Assembly: GCF_006716265.1 (NCBI RefSeq)
Contig: NZ_VFOS01000001.1
Location: 310,001 to 374,000 of the forward strand
Direction of reading: 5' to 3'
Source: Rarobacter faecitabidus
Lineage (GTDB): Bacteria; Actinomycetota; Actinomycetes; Actinomycetales; Cellulomonadaceae
Length of the DNA: 64,000 nt
In this document: positions 36,892 through 46,028 of the stretch, in pieces
Numbering within the stretch: position 1 is the first letter of the stretch
Layout of the letters: each line of letters opens with the position of its first letter
Notes under the pieces: generated by a model
What the model saw: the letters and a program-made list of their open reading frames with translations, nothing else
Told to the model about the DNA's origin: nothing
Databases searched by the model: none
Position numbers and translations under genes: made by a program

Positions 36892-38073
36892 ATGTCTGGA
36901 TTTGCGACCAGGGCGATTCACGAGGGCCAGGAGCCCGATCCGTCAACGGGGGCGGTCATTCCGCCGCTGTATCTTTCATCCACCTACGCCCAGGAGCGCG
37001 TGGGCGAGATGAGGGCGGGCTACGACTATGCGCGCGCGGGTCACCCGACTCGCACGGCCTTCGAATCCGTGCTGACCGCCCTCGAAGGCGGCGAGGCGAC
37101 GTACAGCTTCGCATCCGGACTTGCGGCCGAAGACGCATTGCTGCGCGCCGTGCTGCGACCGGGCGATCACATCGTCATCCCCAGTGACGCCTATGGCGGG
37201 ACTTACCGGTTGCTTTCCAGGATCTACGGCGAGTGGGGCATCGAGCTCACGGCGGCGAACTCGTCCAACCCCGACGAGGTGGCGAGCGCCATCCGGCCGG
37301 GTCAGACCAAGCTCGTGTGGGTCGAGACCCCCTCCAACCCGCTCCTGGGGATCGCCGATATCGCCGCGATCGCGGCGATATCGAAGGACGCAGGGGCGCT
37401 GCTCGTCGTCGACAACACCTTCGCCACGCCCGCGCTGCAGCGCCCGCTGGAGTTCGGGGCGGACGCCGTGGTGCATTCGACGACGAAGTACATCGGTGGG
37501 CACTCGGACGTGATCGGCGGCGCCGTGGTCATCGGCCGCGGCGTCGAGCTGACCGACGGACGTAACGGCGGGACGGGCACCCCGTCCGTCGCGGACGCCG
37601 TGAAGTTCCAGCAGTTCGCTGCGGGCGCGGGGCAGGGCCCGCTCGACCTCTACCTGACCCACCGCGGCATCAAGACGCTCGACGTTCGCATGGCGCGGCA
37701 CAGCGAGAACGCCGCGGTGGTCGCCGATGCCCTCGTCGAGTGGCTGGGGGCGGATCGGGTCCTGTATCCCGGTCTCGCGGGCCACCCCGGCCACGAGATC
37801 GCCGCGCGTCAGATGTCGAGCTTCGGCGGCATGGTGTCGTTCCTCGCCGGCTCGCCCGAGCGGGCCCGCCGCATCGTGGAATCGACCAAGGTCTTCACGC
37901 TGGCGGAATCACTTGGCGGCGTGGAATCGCTCATCGAATACCCGTACGCGATGACGCACGCATCCGTCGTGGGATCGCAACTCGAGGTGCCGCATGACCT
38001 AGTGCGAGTCTCCGTGGGCATCGAGACCGTCGCAGACCTGGTCGCCGATCTGGAGCAGGCCATCGCGAAATAG
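36892..38073 (+). CDS. Cystathionine gamma-lyase/gamma-synthase (Cys/Met metabolism PLP enzyme)
   Basis: 393-residue member of the Cys/Met PLP family. The Schiff-base Lys199 is in VHSTTKYIGGHSD, with SSTYAQERVGEMRAGYDYARAGHPTR near the start, SGLAAEDALLRAVLRPGDHI and the ESLGGVESLIEYP motif at the end. Sequence alone does not separate lyase (cystathionine to cysteine) from synthase (O-acyl-homoserine plus cysteine). Its place directly behind cystathionine beta-synthase and ahead of a methionine importer favours the lyase role. ATG at 36892 (MSGFATRAIHEGQ) matches the family's usual start; upstream in-frame TTG/ATG would add nine residues. Confidence 0.92.
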   Translation: MSGFATRAIHEGQEPDPSTGAVIPPLYLSSTYAQERVGEMRAGYDYARAGHPTRTAFESVLTALEGGEATYSFASGLAAEDALLRAVLRPGDHIVIPSDAYGGTYRLLSRIYGEWGIELTAANSSNPDEVASAIRPGQTKLVWVETPSNPLLGIADIAAIAAISKDAGALLVVDNTFATPALQRPLEFGADAVVHSTTKYIGGHSDVIGGAVVIGRGVELTDGRNGGTGTPSVADAVKFQQFAAGAGQGPLDLYLTHRGIKTLDVRMARHSENAAVVADALVEWLGADRVLYPGLAGHPGHEIAARQMSSFGGMVSFLAGSPERARRIVESTKVFTLAESLGGVESLIEYPYAMTHASVVGSQLEVPHDLVRVSVGIETVADLVADLEQAIAK

Positions 38074-38386
38074 TGGGATGTTTCGGATCATGAGACGCAT
38101 TTCCGCTGCGCCATGGATGCCGCAACCATGGACATGTGAGCACAAGCAACGACACGGCAGCTAACGCCATTGCATCCTCGGCCGTCAGCGACCGCCGAAT
38201 GTGTCGCTGCGCGGGCACGATGCCCTGATCCAGGCGCTGACGGTGTGGCGGCGGATCTTCGTCGCGGCACCCACGCCGGGCACGGCCCTCACGCGCCGCG
38301 CCAAGACAATGCTCTAACTCGGACCCCATTGGCCCACCGGCACCGGCGTCCATACCCTTACCATTCCAACACCCCAGGAGATCATT
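38074..38386 (+). other. 313-bp gap before metQ with possible structured leader
   Basis: No convincing gene. Near the left end, strings TCATGAG (38088-38094) and GCCGCAACC lie in a region with two small hairpins: CGCA/TGCG, and CCATGG/CCATGG around ATGCCGCAA. These recall, loosely, the conserved cores of SAM-I/SAM-IV riboswitches, which control methionine genes in actinobacteria, but the rest of the consensus is not found. A 39-codon ORF from a GTG at about 38202 to TAA near 38320 has no recognisable product or SD. The metQ SD (CAGGAG) closes the gap. Confidence 0.35.
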
Positions 38387-39361
38387 GTGAAAAACCTCCG
38401 TAAATCAATCGGAATAGCCGCGATTGCCATCGCCGCATCGCTGACCCTCGGCGCGTGCAGCAGCGCATCGACATCTACGCCAGCCACTCCCGCCCCCAGC
38501 GACTCGGCGACGCAGAAGCCCGCGGACGGAGGCTTCGCAGCTCCCGGTGACGACGACAAGGGCGGCAAGAACAACCCCGTCAAGATCGGCGTGGTCGGAG
38601 CTAGCGGTCCGCAGTGGGCGACCCTTGAGAGCCTTGCGAACGAGAACGGAATCTACCTCGATCTCGTGGACTTCACCGACTACCAGCAGCCGAACCCGCA
38701 GCTCGACGCCGGCGATCTCGACCTGAACCAGTTCCAGCACATCCTGTTCCTCGCGCAGTACAACAACGAGTCGGGATCGGACCTCGCGGCGATTGGTTCG
38801 ACAGCGATCTACCCGCTCGGCCTCTACTCGCAGGACTACGACTCGGTCGACGCGATCCCGGATGGCTCGAAGATCGCGGTGCCGAACGACGGCACCAACC
38901 AGGCCCGCGCGCTCGGCGTACTGCAGTCCGCAGGTCTGATCACCCTCAACTCCGGCGTTGGCGCGCTGGTTGCCACGCCGGAGGACATCGACACCGCCAC
39001 CTCACGCGTCGAGGTCGTGCCGGTGGCGGCGGACCAGACGGCTCGTTCGCTCGCGGACAAGCAGATCGCTGGCGCCATCATCAACAACGACTACGTGGCC
39101 GACACCGGCCTGGAGCCCACAGCTGCCATCGCGAAGGACGACCCGGCGGCCGACGCGTCGAAGCCCTTCATCAACATCTGGGCCTCCCGCGCGCAGGACG
39201 CGACCAACCCGGTCTACCTCAAGCTCGTCGAGCTCGCGCAGACCGCAGAGGTTGAGGCAGACTTGCAGGAGAACTCGGGCGGTACGGCAGTGCTCGTCCA
39301 CTCGACTCCGGAAGAACTCGCGGCTTACCTGGCGGACGCGCGGAGCCAACTGAAGTCCTGA
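38387..39361 (+). CDS. metQ: Methionine ABC transporter substrate-binding lipoprotein (MetQ/NlpA)
   Basis: Extracytoplasmic lipoprotein that captures methionine for MetNI. 324 residues, GTG start with AGGAG upstream. The lipobox LTLGAC places the lipidated cysteine at residue 24, followed by a Ser/Thr/Pro linker to ~65. The NlpA fold is visible as VKIGVVGASGPQW, NGIYLDLVDFTDYQQPNPQLDAGDLDLNQFQH, the IAVPNDGTNQARAL motif and AGAIINNDYVADTGL. It starts a metQ-metN-metI cluster behind the transsulfuration genes. Confidence 0.94.
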   Translation: MKNLRKSIGIAAIAIAASLTLGACSSASTSTPATPAPSDSATQKPADGGFAAPGDDDKGGKNNPVKIGVVGASGPQWATLESLANENGIYLDLVDFTDYQQPNPQLDAGDLDLNQFQHILFLAQYNNESGSDLAAIGSTAIYPLGLYSQDYDSVDAIPDGSKIAVPNDGTNQARALGVLQSAGLITLNSGVGALVATPEDIDTATSRVEVVPVAADQTARSLADKQIAGAIINNDYVADTGLEPTAAIAKDDPAADASKPFINIWASRAQDATNPVYLKLVELAQTAEVEADLQENSGGTAVLVHSTPEELAAYLADARSQLKS

Positions 39362-39429
39362 CCCCTCGATGGCGGTGCGCCTCGGCCTGGCGGCCGGGGC
39401 ACACCGCCATCTCGAGCGAGAGGTGACAC

Positions 39430-40521
39430 ATGCCCGCTATCAGTCAACCGGCACCGCCGGACGCGGCGTTCATCGACATCAGAGGCGTCACCAAGTCGTT
39501 CGCCAAGGGCAGCATACGAGCGGTCGACGACGTGAGCGTGACGATCGATCGTGGTGACATCTTCGGCTTCATCGGCTACTCCGGTGCGGGTAAGTCGACA
39601 CTGGTACGCCTCATCAACGCCCTCGAAGTACCCGATTCGGGCACAGTCAGCGTCGCGGGCCGCGTCGTGTCGCGGGCGAAGGAATCCGAGCTGCGCGAGA
39701 TCCGCCGCGACATCGGCATGATCTTTCAGCATTTCAACCTGTTCAACGCGAGGACTGTCGCGGCCAACGTCGCCTACCCGCTCAAACTCGCGAACTGGCC
39801 CGCCAAGGAGCGAGCGGCGCGCGTGGCGGAACTGCTCGCATTCGTCGGGATCTCCGACAAGGCCAAGGCGTATCCCGCTCAGCTCTCCGGCGGGCAGAAG
39901 CAGCGCGTCGGCATCGCCCGCGCCCTGGCTACTTCGCCCCAGGTTCTCCTCGCCGACGAGGCCACGAGCGCGCTCGATCCCGAGACGACCCGAGAAGTGC
40001 TCGAGCTCCTGCGCAAGGTCAACGAGGACCTCGGGATCACGGTCGTGCTCATCACCCACTCGATGACCGTCGTGCAGCACCTGTGCACGCGCGTCGCGGT
40101 CATGGAGAAGGGCCGCGTCGTCGAGTCCGGGGACGCGCATTCGCTGCTGTCGAACCCCCGGCATCCCGCGACCCGCCGGTTCGTCCAGTCGGCCCTTCAC
40201 GATCGACCCTCGGAGCAGGTCGTGGCCTCCATCCGGCAGCGCCATGCGGGGCGGCTCGTCGTCGTCAGCCTGGCGGGAGGCGGCGAGAGCGGTCTGGACC
40301 TGAGCGGCCTGGCCGCGCCCGCCACAGTGGTGTACGGCGGGGTCGGTGAGGTCACGGATCGGCCCTTCGGTTCGCTCACGCTCGCGCTCGGTGGGGACGA
40401 GGTCTCCGCCGCGCGCGCCGTGGAGCAGTTGCGCCAGCGTGCGACCGTCACCGACCTGGGCACGGCATCGAAGCCGCAGCTCGATCCGGCCTGGTCGATC
40501 TCCGAGGAGGGCGACCAATGA
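39430..40521 (+). CDS. metN: Methionine ABC transporter ATP-binding protein MetN
   Basis: ATPase subunit of the methionine importer, 363 residues. Walker A GYSGAGKST, Q-loop FQHFNLF, signature LSGGQKQRVGIARAL, Walker B VLLADEATSALD and H-loop ITHS are all present. The C-terminal ~90 residues (VVSLAGGGESGLDL...) correspond to the NIL regulatory domain, through which cytoplasmic methionine inhibits transport in E. coli MetN. ATG at 39430 follows GAGGTGACAC. Its end overlaps metI by four bases. Confidence 0.95.
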   Translation: MPAISQPAPPDAAFIDIRGVTKSFAKGSIRAVDDVSVTIDRGDIFGFIGYSGAGKSTLVRLINALEVPDSGTVSVAGRVVSRAKESELREIRRDIGMIFQHFNLFNARTVAANVAYPLKLANWPAKERAARVAELLAFVGISDKAKAYPAQLSGGQKQRVGIARALATSPQVLLADEATSALDPETTREVLELLRKVNEDLGITVVLITHSMTVVQHLCTRVAVMEKGRVVESGDAHSLLSNPRHPATRRFVQSALHDRPSEQVVASIRQRHAGRLVVVSLAGGGESGLDLSGLAAPATVVYGGVGEVTDRPFGSLTLALGGDEVSAARAVEQLRQRATVTDLGTASKPQLDPAWSISEEGDQ

Positions 40522-41198
40522 CCTCGCTAGCCGTGAATCAGTGGGACTGGGACCGCCACACGCCCCAGTTCGTGGAGGCGATCCAGCAGACCCTGCAGAT
40601 GGTGTCCATCAGCCTCCTCATCGGCGGGGCGCTCGGCCTCATCCTCGGGTTGGCCGTGTACGCCACGCGGCGCGGCGGCCTGTTCCAGAACCGGGTGATC
40701 TACGCGATCATCAACTTCCTGATCAACTTCATCCGACCCATTCCGTTCATCATCTTCCTCGCCGCCATCCGCCCGCTCACGCAGACCGTGATGGGAACCG
40801 GGCTGGGGACGCGGGCGATGATCTTCCCGATGGCGATCATGTGCACCGTCGCCACCGCGCGCATCGTCGAGCAGAACCTCGTGGCGACACCACCCGGCGT
40901 CGTGGAGGCTGGTCGCGCGATGGGCGCCTCGCGCCTGCACGTACTCCTGCGCATCGTGGTTCCCGAGTCGCTCGGCCCCCTGGTGCTGGGCTACGCGTTC
41001 CTGTTCGTCGGGGTGGTCGACATGTCAGCCATGGCCGGCATGATCGGTGGCGGCGGGCTGGGTGCCTTCGCGATCCAGTGGGGTTACCAGAAGTACAACG
41101 ATCTGGTCACCTGGGTGGCGGTCGGTGCGATCATCATCATCGTGCAGATCGTTCAGGGGGTGGGCAACGGGCTCGCGCGCAAACTCATCCGCCACTAG
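40518..41198 (+). CDS. metI: Methionine ABC transporter permease MetI
   Basis: 226-residue permease with five predicted helices. The EAA loop that docks onto the ATPase is seen as VEAGRAMGASRLHVLLRIVVPESLGPL. Family features include FLINFIRPIPFIIFLAAIRPLT and the C-terminal GGGGLGAFAIQWGYQKY. It is coupled to metN by an ATGA overlap and is the last gene of the plus-strand cluster. Confidence 0.95.
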   Translation: MTSLAVNQWDWDRHTPQFVEAIQQTLQMVSISLLIGGALGLILGLAVYATRRGGLFQNRVIYAIINFLINFIRPIPFIIFLAAIRPLTQTVMGTGLGTRAMIFPMAIMCTVATARIVEQNLVATPPGVVEAGRAMGASRLHVLLRIVVPESLGPLVLGYAFLFVGVVDMSAMAGMIGGGGLGAFAIQWGYQKYNDLVTWVAVGAIIIIVQIVQGVGNGLARKLIRH

Positions 41199-41202
41199 GC
41201 GC

Positions 41203-41242
41203 GCGCTACCCGCCCGCGTCCCGGCGCTACCCGCCCGCGTCC
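41203..41242. repeat. 19-bp direct repeat after metI
   Basis: GCGCTACCCGCCCGCGTCC occurs at 41203-41221 and again at 41224-41242, two bases apart, immediately after the metI stop codon. Confidence 0.85.
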
Positions 41243-41279
41243 ACCGCGCTTCATCGTCTGCGGTCGCTACTCTCGTGTG

Positions 41280-41326
41280 CGGCGACGCGACGGGCGCGAA
41301 CGAACGACGGGCCCGTCGCGTCGCCG
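41280..41326. terminator. Bidirectional hairpin between metI and lacI-type gene
   Basis: Perfect 15-base arms CGGCGACGCGACGGG (41280-41294) and its complement (41312-41326) with a 17-base loop. It lies between convergent genes, 43 bases beyond the end of the regulator gene. Confidence 0.7.
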
Positions 41327-41368
41327 AGGCGGCCGCGGCGGCGAGCACGGCGGGTTATCGCCAGAAAG

Positions 41369-42391
41369 TCACGCCGACTGGCCGGGGACGAACACGGGCT
41401 CGATGATGGCGATCTCGTCCGGCAGGCCCGGCTCGATCCCGTGGGAGATGCGGCGCAGGAGTGCGGTCGTGGCCAGATCGGCCATCTCGCGAACGGGATT
41501 TTGCACCGTGGCGAGCGTCGGGACGGCGCTCTCGGCGAAGCCGAGGTTGTCGAAGCCCACGACCATGATGTCGTCCGGCACCACGAGGCCGCGTTGGGAG
41601 AACACCTGCATCGCGCCGACGGCCATCTGATCGGAGGCGACGAATAGCCCGTCGAACCGCTCGCCTCGGTCGAGCAACTCGGTCGCCGCGCGCATGCCGC
41701 CAGGAATCGTGAAGTCGCCCGCCACGTGCAGATCGGCCAGCATGCCGGCCCTGCGAAGCGCGTCCTCCCATCCCTTCCTACGGTCGGTCCCCGACGTCAT
41801 GTCCTCCGGGCCGGTGATCGTGGCGATGCGCTTGGCGCCGCGGTCGATCAAGTGCTGCGTCGCGATCTCGCCGCCGCGAACGTTGTCGACGTCAACGAAC
41901 CGGACACCCGGCACGTGGTTGAACGGGCGGCCGATGAAGTGCGCGGGGATGCCCGACTGCGACAGCACCTTCTCGAGTTCGTCGTCGCGGTGGTGCGAGA
42001 CCACGATCGTGCCGTCAACGTGCCCGCCACGCAGGTATCGGGCGATGCGGTCCGACTTCTCCAGGTTCCGCTGGTTGATGAGGAGTACCAGTTGGTTCCC
42101 GGCGCGCCCGGCGGCGGCGTTCACGCCGCTGACGACCTGACCCAGGAACGGGTCGGACAGCAACCGGTCGTCGTCCTCGGGTATGACCAATGCGATGGAC
42201 TCGGTGCGCCTCGTCACGAGGGAGCGGGCCGCCTGATTCGGCACGTAGCCAAGGCGCTCGATCGCGTACTCCACCGCCTGCTGCGTCTCCGGCGCAACCC
42301 GGGCTGCGCCGTTGATCACTCGGGAGGCGGTCGATCGCGAAACTCCAGCAGCGATCGCGACTTCCTCGAGCGTGGGGGCCCGGTGTTCCAT
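41369..42391 (-). CDS. LacI-family regulator of the beta-glucoside operon (CebR-like)
   Basis: 340 residues. N-terminal LacI helix-turn-helix (PTLEEVAIAAGVSRSTASRV, residues ~6-26) with the hinge YVPNQAARSL, then a periplasmic-binding-like sugar domain (GLFVASDQMAVGAM, VVGFDNLGFAESAVPTLATV). ATG 42391 is six bases after AGGAGGT; ATG 42397 would overlap that SD. It is the last gene of the importer/beta-glucosidase operon, 28 bases after GH1, so it likely represses its own operon. The operator-like TGAGAACGCTCCCA at 47464 resembles the CebR/CelR site TGGGAGCGCTCCCA known from Streptomyces and Thermobifida. Confidence 0.9.
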   Translation of the reverse strand: MEHRAPTLEEVAIAAGVSRSTASRVINGAARVAPETQQAVEYAIERLGYVPNQAARSLVTRRTESIALVIPEDDDRLLSDPFLGQVVSGVNAAAGRAGNQLVLLINQRNLEKSDRIARYLRGGHVDGTIVVSHHRDDELEKVLSQSGIPAHFIGRPFNHVPGVRFVDVDNVRGGEIATQHLIDRGAKRIATITGPEDMTSGTDRRKGWEDALRRAGMLADLHVAGDFTIPGGMRAATELLDRGERFDGLFVASDQMAVGAMQVFSQRGLVVPDDIMVVGFDNLGFAESAVPTLATVQNPVREMADLATTALLRRISHGIEPGLPDEIAIIEPVFVPGQSA

Positions 42392-42419
42392 GGTCATACC
42401 TCCTGGTCGCGCCGGTCGG

Positions 42420-43856
42420 TTACGTGGAAGTCACAGCGTTAGCCGCGCTCGTTTCCGCATACCATCTGCCGGATGCCTTGACTGTCCGCACCTGGGTGTC
42501 GAAGTCGACATAAACGATACCGAATCGCTTTGCATATCCCCAGGCCCATTCGAAATTATCCAGGAGCGACCATGCGAAGTAGCCGACAACGGGCGCGCCC
42601 TGCTCAATTGCAGCGTGCGTGGCGATCAAGTGGGAGCGTATGAATTCCAGTCGCTTGGTGTCGTTGACGCGTCCATCCGCGGCCATGACATCGTCGAACG
42701 CGGCACCGTTCTCCGTGATGTACATCAGTACGGACGATCCCGCGAGGTACTCGCGGTGCAGCCTGGTCAGCAGTCTCGTCAGGCCCTCGGGCTGGATTTC
42801 CCAGTTCTGATCAGTGCGTGGCAGATCGCGCATATGGACGTGCAGATCCTCATTAAGCACGAAGGGGGATTTCACTGGCCGTTCAACTGGCGCCTCGTTG
42901 GATATTCCATTCGGGTCGGGACGAGCGCTCACCAATTCCCCGTGATAGTAATTCACGCCGAGCGAGTCGATGGGAGTGGAGATCGTTTCCAAGTCCCCGT
43001 CCTTGATCGCGGCCTCGAACTCGGTGTGGCGGCCGGCGGTCCGGAGATCTGCCAGCAGGTCGGCAGGGTATTCGCCGCGGAAGAGGGGGTCGAGGAACAG
43101 CCGGTTGAACTGGGCGTCGAAGAGCCTCGTCGCGTTGAGGTCCGCCGGGTCGCTCGGGTCTGCGGGATCCGCCACGGTGAAGTTGAGCGTGATTCCCAGG
43201 TTTGCGTCCGGGGCCGCCCGTCGCAGTTCCCTGGTGACTTCACCGTGTCCGAGCAGCAGATGGTGCGCGGCGACCAGCCCCGCCGTTCCGTCCATTCTTC
43301 CAGGGGCGTGAACCCCGCCCGTGTAGCCGAGGAAGGCGGAGCACCACGGCTCGTTCAGCGTTGTCCACGAGCGGACCCGGTCGCCCAGCGCATCGTGGAC
43401 GGTGAGGGAGAACTCGACGAAGCGCTGCACGATGTCGCGGTTCGTCCAGCCGCCCCGATCCTCGAGCGCCTGCGGTAGATCCCAGTGGTACAGGGTCAGC
43501 CAGGGCTCGATGTCGTTGCTGAGTAACTCGTCCACAAGGCGCGAGTAATAGTCCAGGCCCGACCGGTTGACCCCGCCCGGCCCCGACGCGCCATCGGGCC
43601 GCACGCGCGCCCAGGAAACCGAGAATCGGTACGCGCCAATAGCCAGATCGCGCATGAGTGCTACGTCCTCGGGATAGCGGTGATACTGATCGCACGCGAT
43701 ATCGCCGTTGTCACCGTTCATCACCGCTCCGGGGATTGCCGAGAAGGTGTCCCAGATGGAAGGCTTGCGCCCGTCGATGTGCGCGGCGCCCTCGACCTGA
43801 TACGACGCCGTCGCGGCACCCCAGAGGAAATTTTCGGGAAAGCGGTAGACGGTCAT
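42420..43856 (-). CDS. GH1 beta-glucosidase
   Basis: 478-residue (beta/alpha)8 retaining glycosidase without signal peptide, splitting imported beta-glucosides to glucose inside the cell. N-terminal signature FLWGAATASYQVEGA; acid/base Glu169 in TTLNEP; nucleophile Glu382 in MYITENGAAFDD; sugar-binding WSLLDNFEWAWGY near the C-terminus. ATG at 43856 overlaps the stop of the upstream permease gene (ATGA), showing translational coupling. The same frame stays open upstream through the permease gene, but only this start gives a normal GH1 length. It belongs with the cellobiose-type importer (compare cebEFG-bglC). Confidence 0.96.
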   Translation of the reverse strand: MTVYRFPENFLWGAATASYQVEGAAHIDGRKPSIWDTFSAIPGAVMNGDNGDIACDQYHRYPEDVALMRDLAIGAYRFSVSWARVRPDGASGPGGVNRSGLDYYSRLVDELLSNDIEPWLTLYHWDLPQALEDRGGWTNRDIVQRFVEFSLTVHDALGDRVRSWTTLNEPWCSAFLGYTGGVHAPGRMDGTAGLVAAHHLLLGHGEVTRELRRAAPDANLGITLNFTVADPADPSDPADLNATRLFDAQFNRLFLDPLFRGEYPADLLADLRTAGRHTEFEAAIKDGDLETISTPIDSLGVNYYHGELVSARPDPNGISNEAPVERPVKSPFVLNEDLHVHMRDLPRTDQNWEIQPEGLTRLLTRLHREYLAGSSVLMYITENGAAFDDVMAADGRVNDTKRLEFIRSHLIATHAAIEQGAPVVGYFAWSLLDNFEWAWGYAKRFGIVYVDFDTQVRTVKASGRWYAETSAANAVTST

Positions 43857-44755
43857 CCCTTGACTGCTCCTTGCATGATGCCGGAGACGAGCTGACGCCC
43901 CGCGACGACGAACAAAATGGCGAGCGGCACGGTCGTGAGGAGCACGCCCGTCATGATCTGCGAGTAGTCCTTGGACAGCGACGTCTGCAAGAGCTGCACC
44001 GCTATGGGGAGCGTCGGATTCTTGGATCCGAGCACGATCGAGGGCCACAGGTAGTTGGTCCAAGAGGCGATGAACGTGAAGAGTCCCAGCATTGTCGCGG
44101 CGGGCCGGGCGGCCGGCAGCGCGATGGACCAGAACGTGCGGATCATCGAGCAGCCGTCCACGCGCGCCGCTTCTATGAGTTCCGTCGGCAGCGCCGAATC
44201 GAGGTACTGAGTCATCCAGAACACGCCGAATGCGGTCACCAGACCCGGCACGATCACGGCGATCACGCTGCCCTGCCATTCGAACTTCGTGGCGATCATG
44301 AACATCGGGACGACGCCTAGCTGCGTGGGCACGGCCATGGTCGCGATGATGCAGAACAGCAGGCCGCGCCGTCCTCGGAAGCGCAGTTTCGCGAAGGCGT
44401 AGCCCGCCAGGGTCGCGAAGAAGACCACCGAGACGGATGTGATGACCGCGATGGTCAGCGAGTTCCGCAGGGCAAGCCAGAGATCCACGTTCTCGTTGCT
44501 CAGCACCTTGCCAACGTTCGACAGGAAGTTGCCGCGCGGTATCAGGGAGGGGATCGCGTGCTGTGCGATGTACTGCTGATCCGCCGATGCGAGCAGGAAC
44601 GTGTAGTACAGCGGGTAGAGCGAGCCGAGCAGGAATACGGTCAGGATCGCGTAGGTGAGCCAGCCTGGTCGCCGCGCAGATCCGCGCCTGCGTTCTTCGC
44701 GGCGTGCGGCGCGCGGTCCCACCGTCTGGGCGATCACGGGGATGGACGAGCTCAT
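43853..44755 (-). CDS. Sugar ABC transporter permease (CebG/MalG-like)
   Basis: 300-residue inner permease of a CUT1-type carbohydrate importer with six helices. After a basic N-terminus (RREERRRGSARR) the first helix begins near residue 33. The EAA loop reads LIEAARVDGCSMIRTF. ATG 44755 has AGGAGGAAACGCG upstream. It overlaps the permease gene before it and the GH1 gene after it by four bases each. No ATPase gene is present; CUT1 systems in actinobacteria commonly share one MsiK-type ATPase encoded elsewhere. Confidence 0.93.
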   Translation of the reverse strand: MSSSIPVIAQTVGPRAARREERRRGSARRPGWLTYAILTVFLLGSLYPLYYTFLLASADQQYIAQHAIPSLIPRGNFLSNVGKVLSNENVDLWLALRNSLTIAVITSVSVVFFATLAGYAFAKLRFRGRRGLLFCIIATMAVPTQLGVVPMFMIATKFEWQGSVIAVIVPGLVTAFGVFWMTQYLDSALPTELIEAARVDGCSMIRTFWSIALPAARPAATMLGLFTFIASWTNYLWPSIVLGSKNPTLPIAVQLLQTSLSKDYSQIMTGVLLTTVPLAILFVVAGRQLVSGIMQGAVKG

Positions 44756-45924
44756 CGCGTTTCCTCCTGCGCACGTGCGCTTCCGGATGGCTGAATGACC
44801 AGGGGCGAATCGTCCGCCTGCGTTGCCGTGGCTAACCTGCGATCGCGTCGTCGGCGCTTCGGCAGGGCGCTGCTCGCGATCCGCCGCGTGAGGAGGAAAT
44901 TGACCGCGCCGACGATCAGGATGAGCAGGAAGAGGAGCCACGCCACGGCGCTGCCTCGTCCGAAACCATTGCGAACGGTCCCGGACCACCCGAGATCCTT
45001 CAGATACATGGTCATCGTCAGGAACTGATTGGAACTTCCCCCCGAGGAGGTTTGGGAGTTGTTCGAATCGAACATCACTGCCTCGTCGAAGATCTGCAGA
45101 CCGCCGATGGTCGAGGTGATGATCACGAAGATCATGGTGGGCCGGATCATGGGCAGGGTGACCGACCGGAACTGGCGCAGGCGGCCCGCCCCGTCGATGA
45201 GCGCCGCCTCGTACAGATCGCGGTTGATGGCCTGCATGGCGGCGAGCAGGATGAGTGTGTTGTAGCCGGTCCAGCGGAAGTTGACCATCGTGGCGATCGC
45301 GAAATGCGAGGCGAGCGGGTCAACGTGCCACGCGATGGGATCCAGGCCGATTTTCTCCAGAATGGCGTTGAACATGCCGTACCGGTCGGCGAACATCTGA
45401 CCGAAGATCAGCGAGACCGCCACGGGCGCTACGACGTAAGGGATCAGCACCGACATGCGCCAGAACGTGCGCGCCCGGATGTTGGCGTTCAGCACGGCGG
45501 CGATGAACGTGGCGACGATGATCTGCGGGACGGATGAGAGCAGGAAGATCGAGAAGGTGTTTCTGACCGCGATCCAGAACTTGGCCTGCGTCAACTCCTG
45601 AGCGAAGTTGGCGAGCCCGACGAACTCCCCCTGCTTGGGCGAGACGGGAAGCAGATCCCAGTAGTGCATCGCGACGTATCCCGTGTACAGGAGCGGGAAG
45701 AGCCCCACGACGGTGAACAGGATGAAGAACGGCGCGATGTAGAGATATGGCGACGCCTTCACGTCGAACCGGCCACGCCAGGCGCGGGCGGCGGGGGAGT
45801 TGAACCGGCCCGGGCCCCGCGGGCCGGCGCCCGGCGCGGATTCGGTTGCGGTCAGTGGCTCGGCAGTCGCGTCACTGCTCGCCGTCGTCAGGGGAGGCGG
45901 TCCCTCGGTGGTCGCCGATGTCAT
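44752..45924 (-). CDS. Sugar ABC transporter permease (CebF/MalF-like)
   Basis: 390-residue partner permease. A Pro/Ala-rich cytoplasmic N-terminus of ~55 residues precedes six helices starting at YLYIAPFFILFTVVGLFPLLY. The EAA loop reads YEAALIDGAGRLRQFRSVTLP. The C-terminal tail after the last helix is long and basic (RRIASSALPKRRRRDRR). It forms the heterodimeric channel with the next gene, to which it is coupled by ATGA. A 17-bp hairpin separates it from the binding-protein gene upstream. Confidence 0.93.
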   Translation of the reverse strand: MTSATTEGPPPLTTASSDATAEPLTATESAPGAGPRGPGRFNSPAARAWRGRFDVKASPYLYIAPFFILFTVVGLFPLLYTGYVAMHYWDLLPVSPKQGEFVGLANFAQELTQAKFWIAVRNTFSIFLLSSVPQIIVATFIAAVLNANIRARTFWRMSVLIPYVVAPVAVSLIFGQMFADRYGMFNAILEKIGLDPIAWHVDPLASHFAIATMVNFRWTGYNTLILLAAMQAINRDLYEAALIDGAGRLRQFRSVTLPMIRPTMIFVIITSTIGGLQIFDEAVMFDSNNSQTSSGGSSNQFLTMTMYLKDLGWSGTVRNGFGRGSAVAWLLFLLILIVGAVNFLLTRRIASSALPKRRRRDRRLATATQADDSPLVIQPSGSARAQEETR

Positions 45925-45969
45925 GGTCGTCCCTCATTGCCGAGTGTCGTCGTCGATTCGATCGAGGTG

Positions 45970-46014
45970 GGTGTCCCGTGCGGGCGGGCGGACGGCTCGC
46001 CCGCACGGGACACC
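45970..46014 (-). terminator. Intra-operon stem-loop between binding-protein and permease genes
   Basis: Perfect 17-base arms (45970-45986 with 45998-46014) and an 11-base loop, 14 bases after the binding-protein stop on the minus strand. No T-run follows. Such stem-loops often protect or partly terminate the message so that binding protein exceeds permease. Confidence 0.75.
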
Positions 46015-46028
46015 TGCGGTCGCGGTTG

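Noticed and set aside
38202-38320. 39-codon ORF starting GTG before metQ
   Set aside because: No SD, no family, no conserved motif; listed only as part of the gap.
43857-44774. Upstream extension of the GH1 frame giving a 784-residue protein
   Set aside because: The extension is read out of frame through the permease gene and resembles nothing; GH1 homology starts at 43856.
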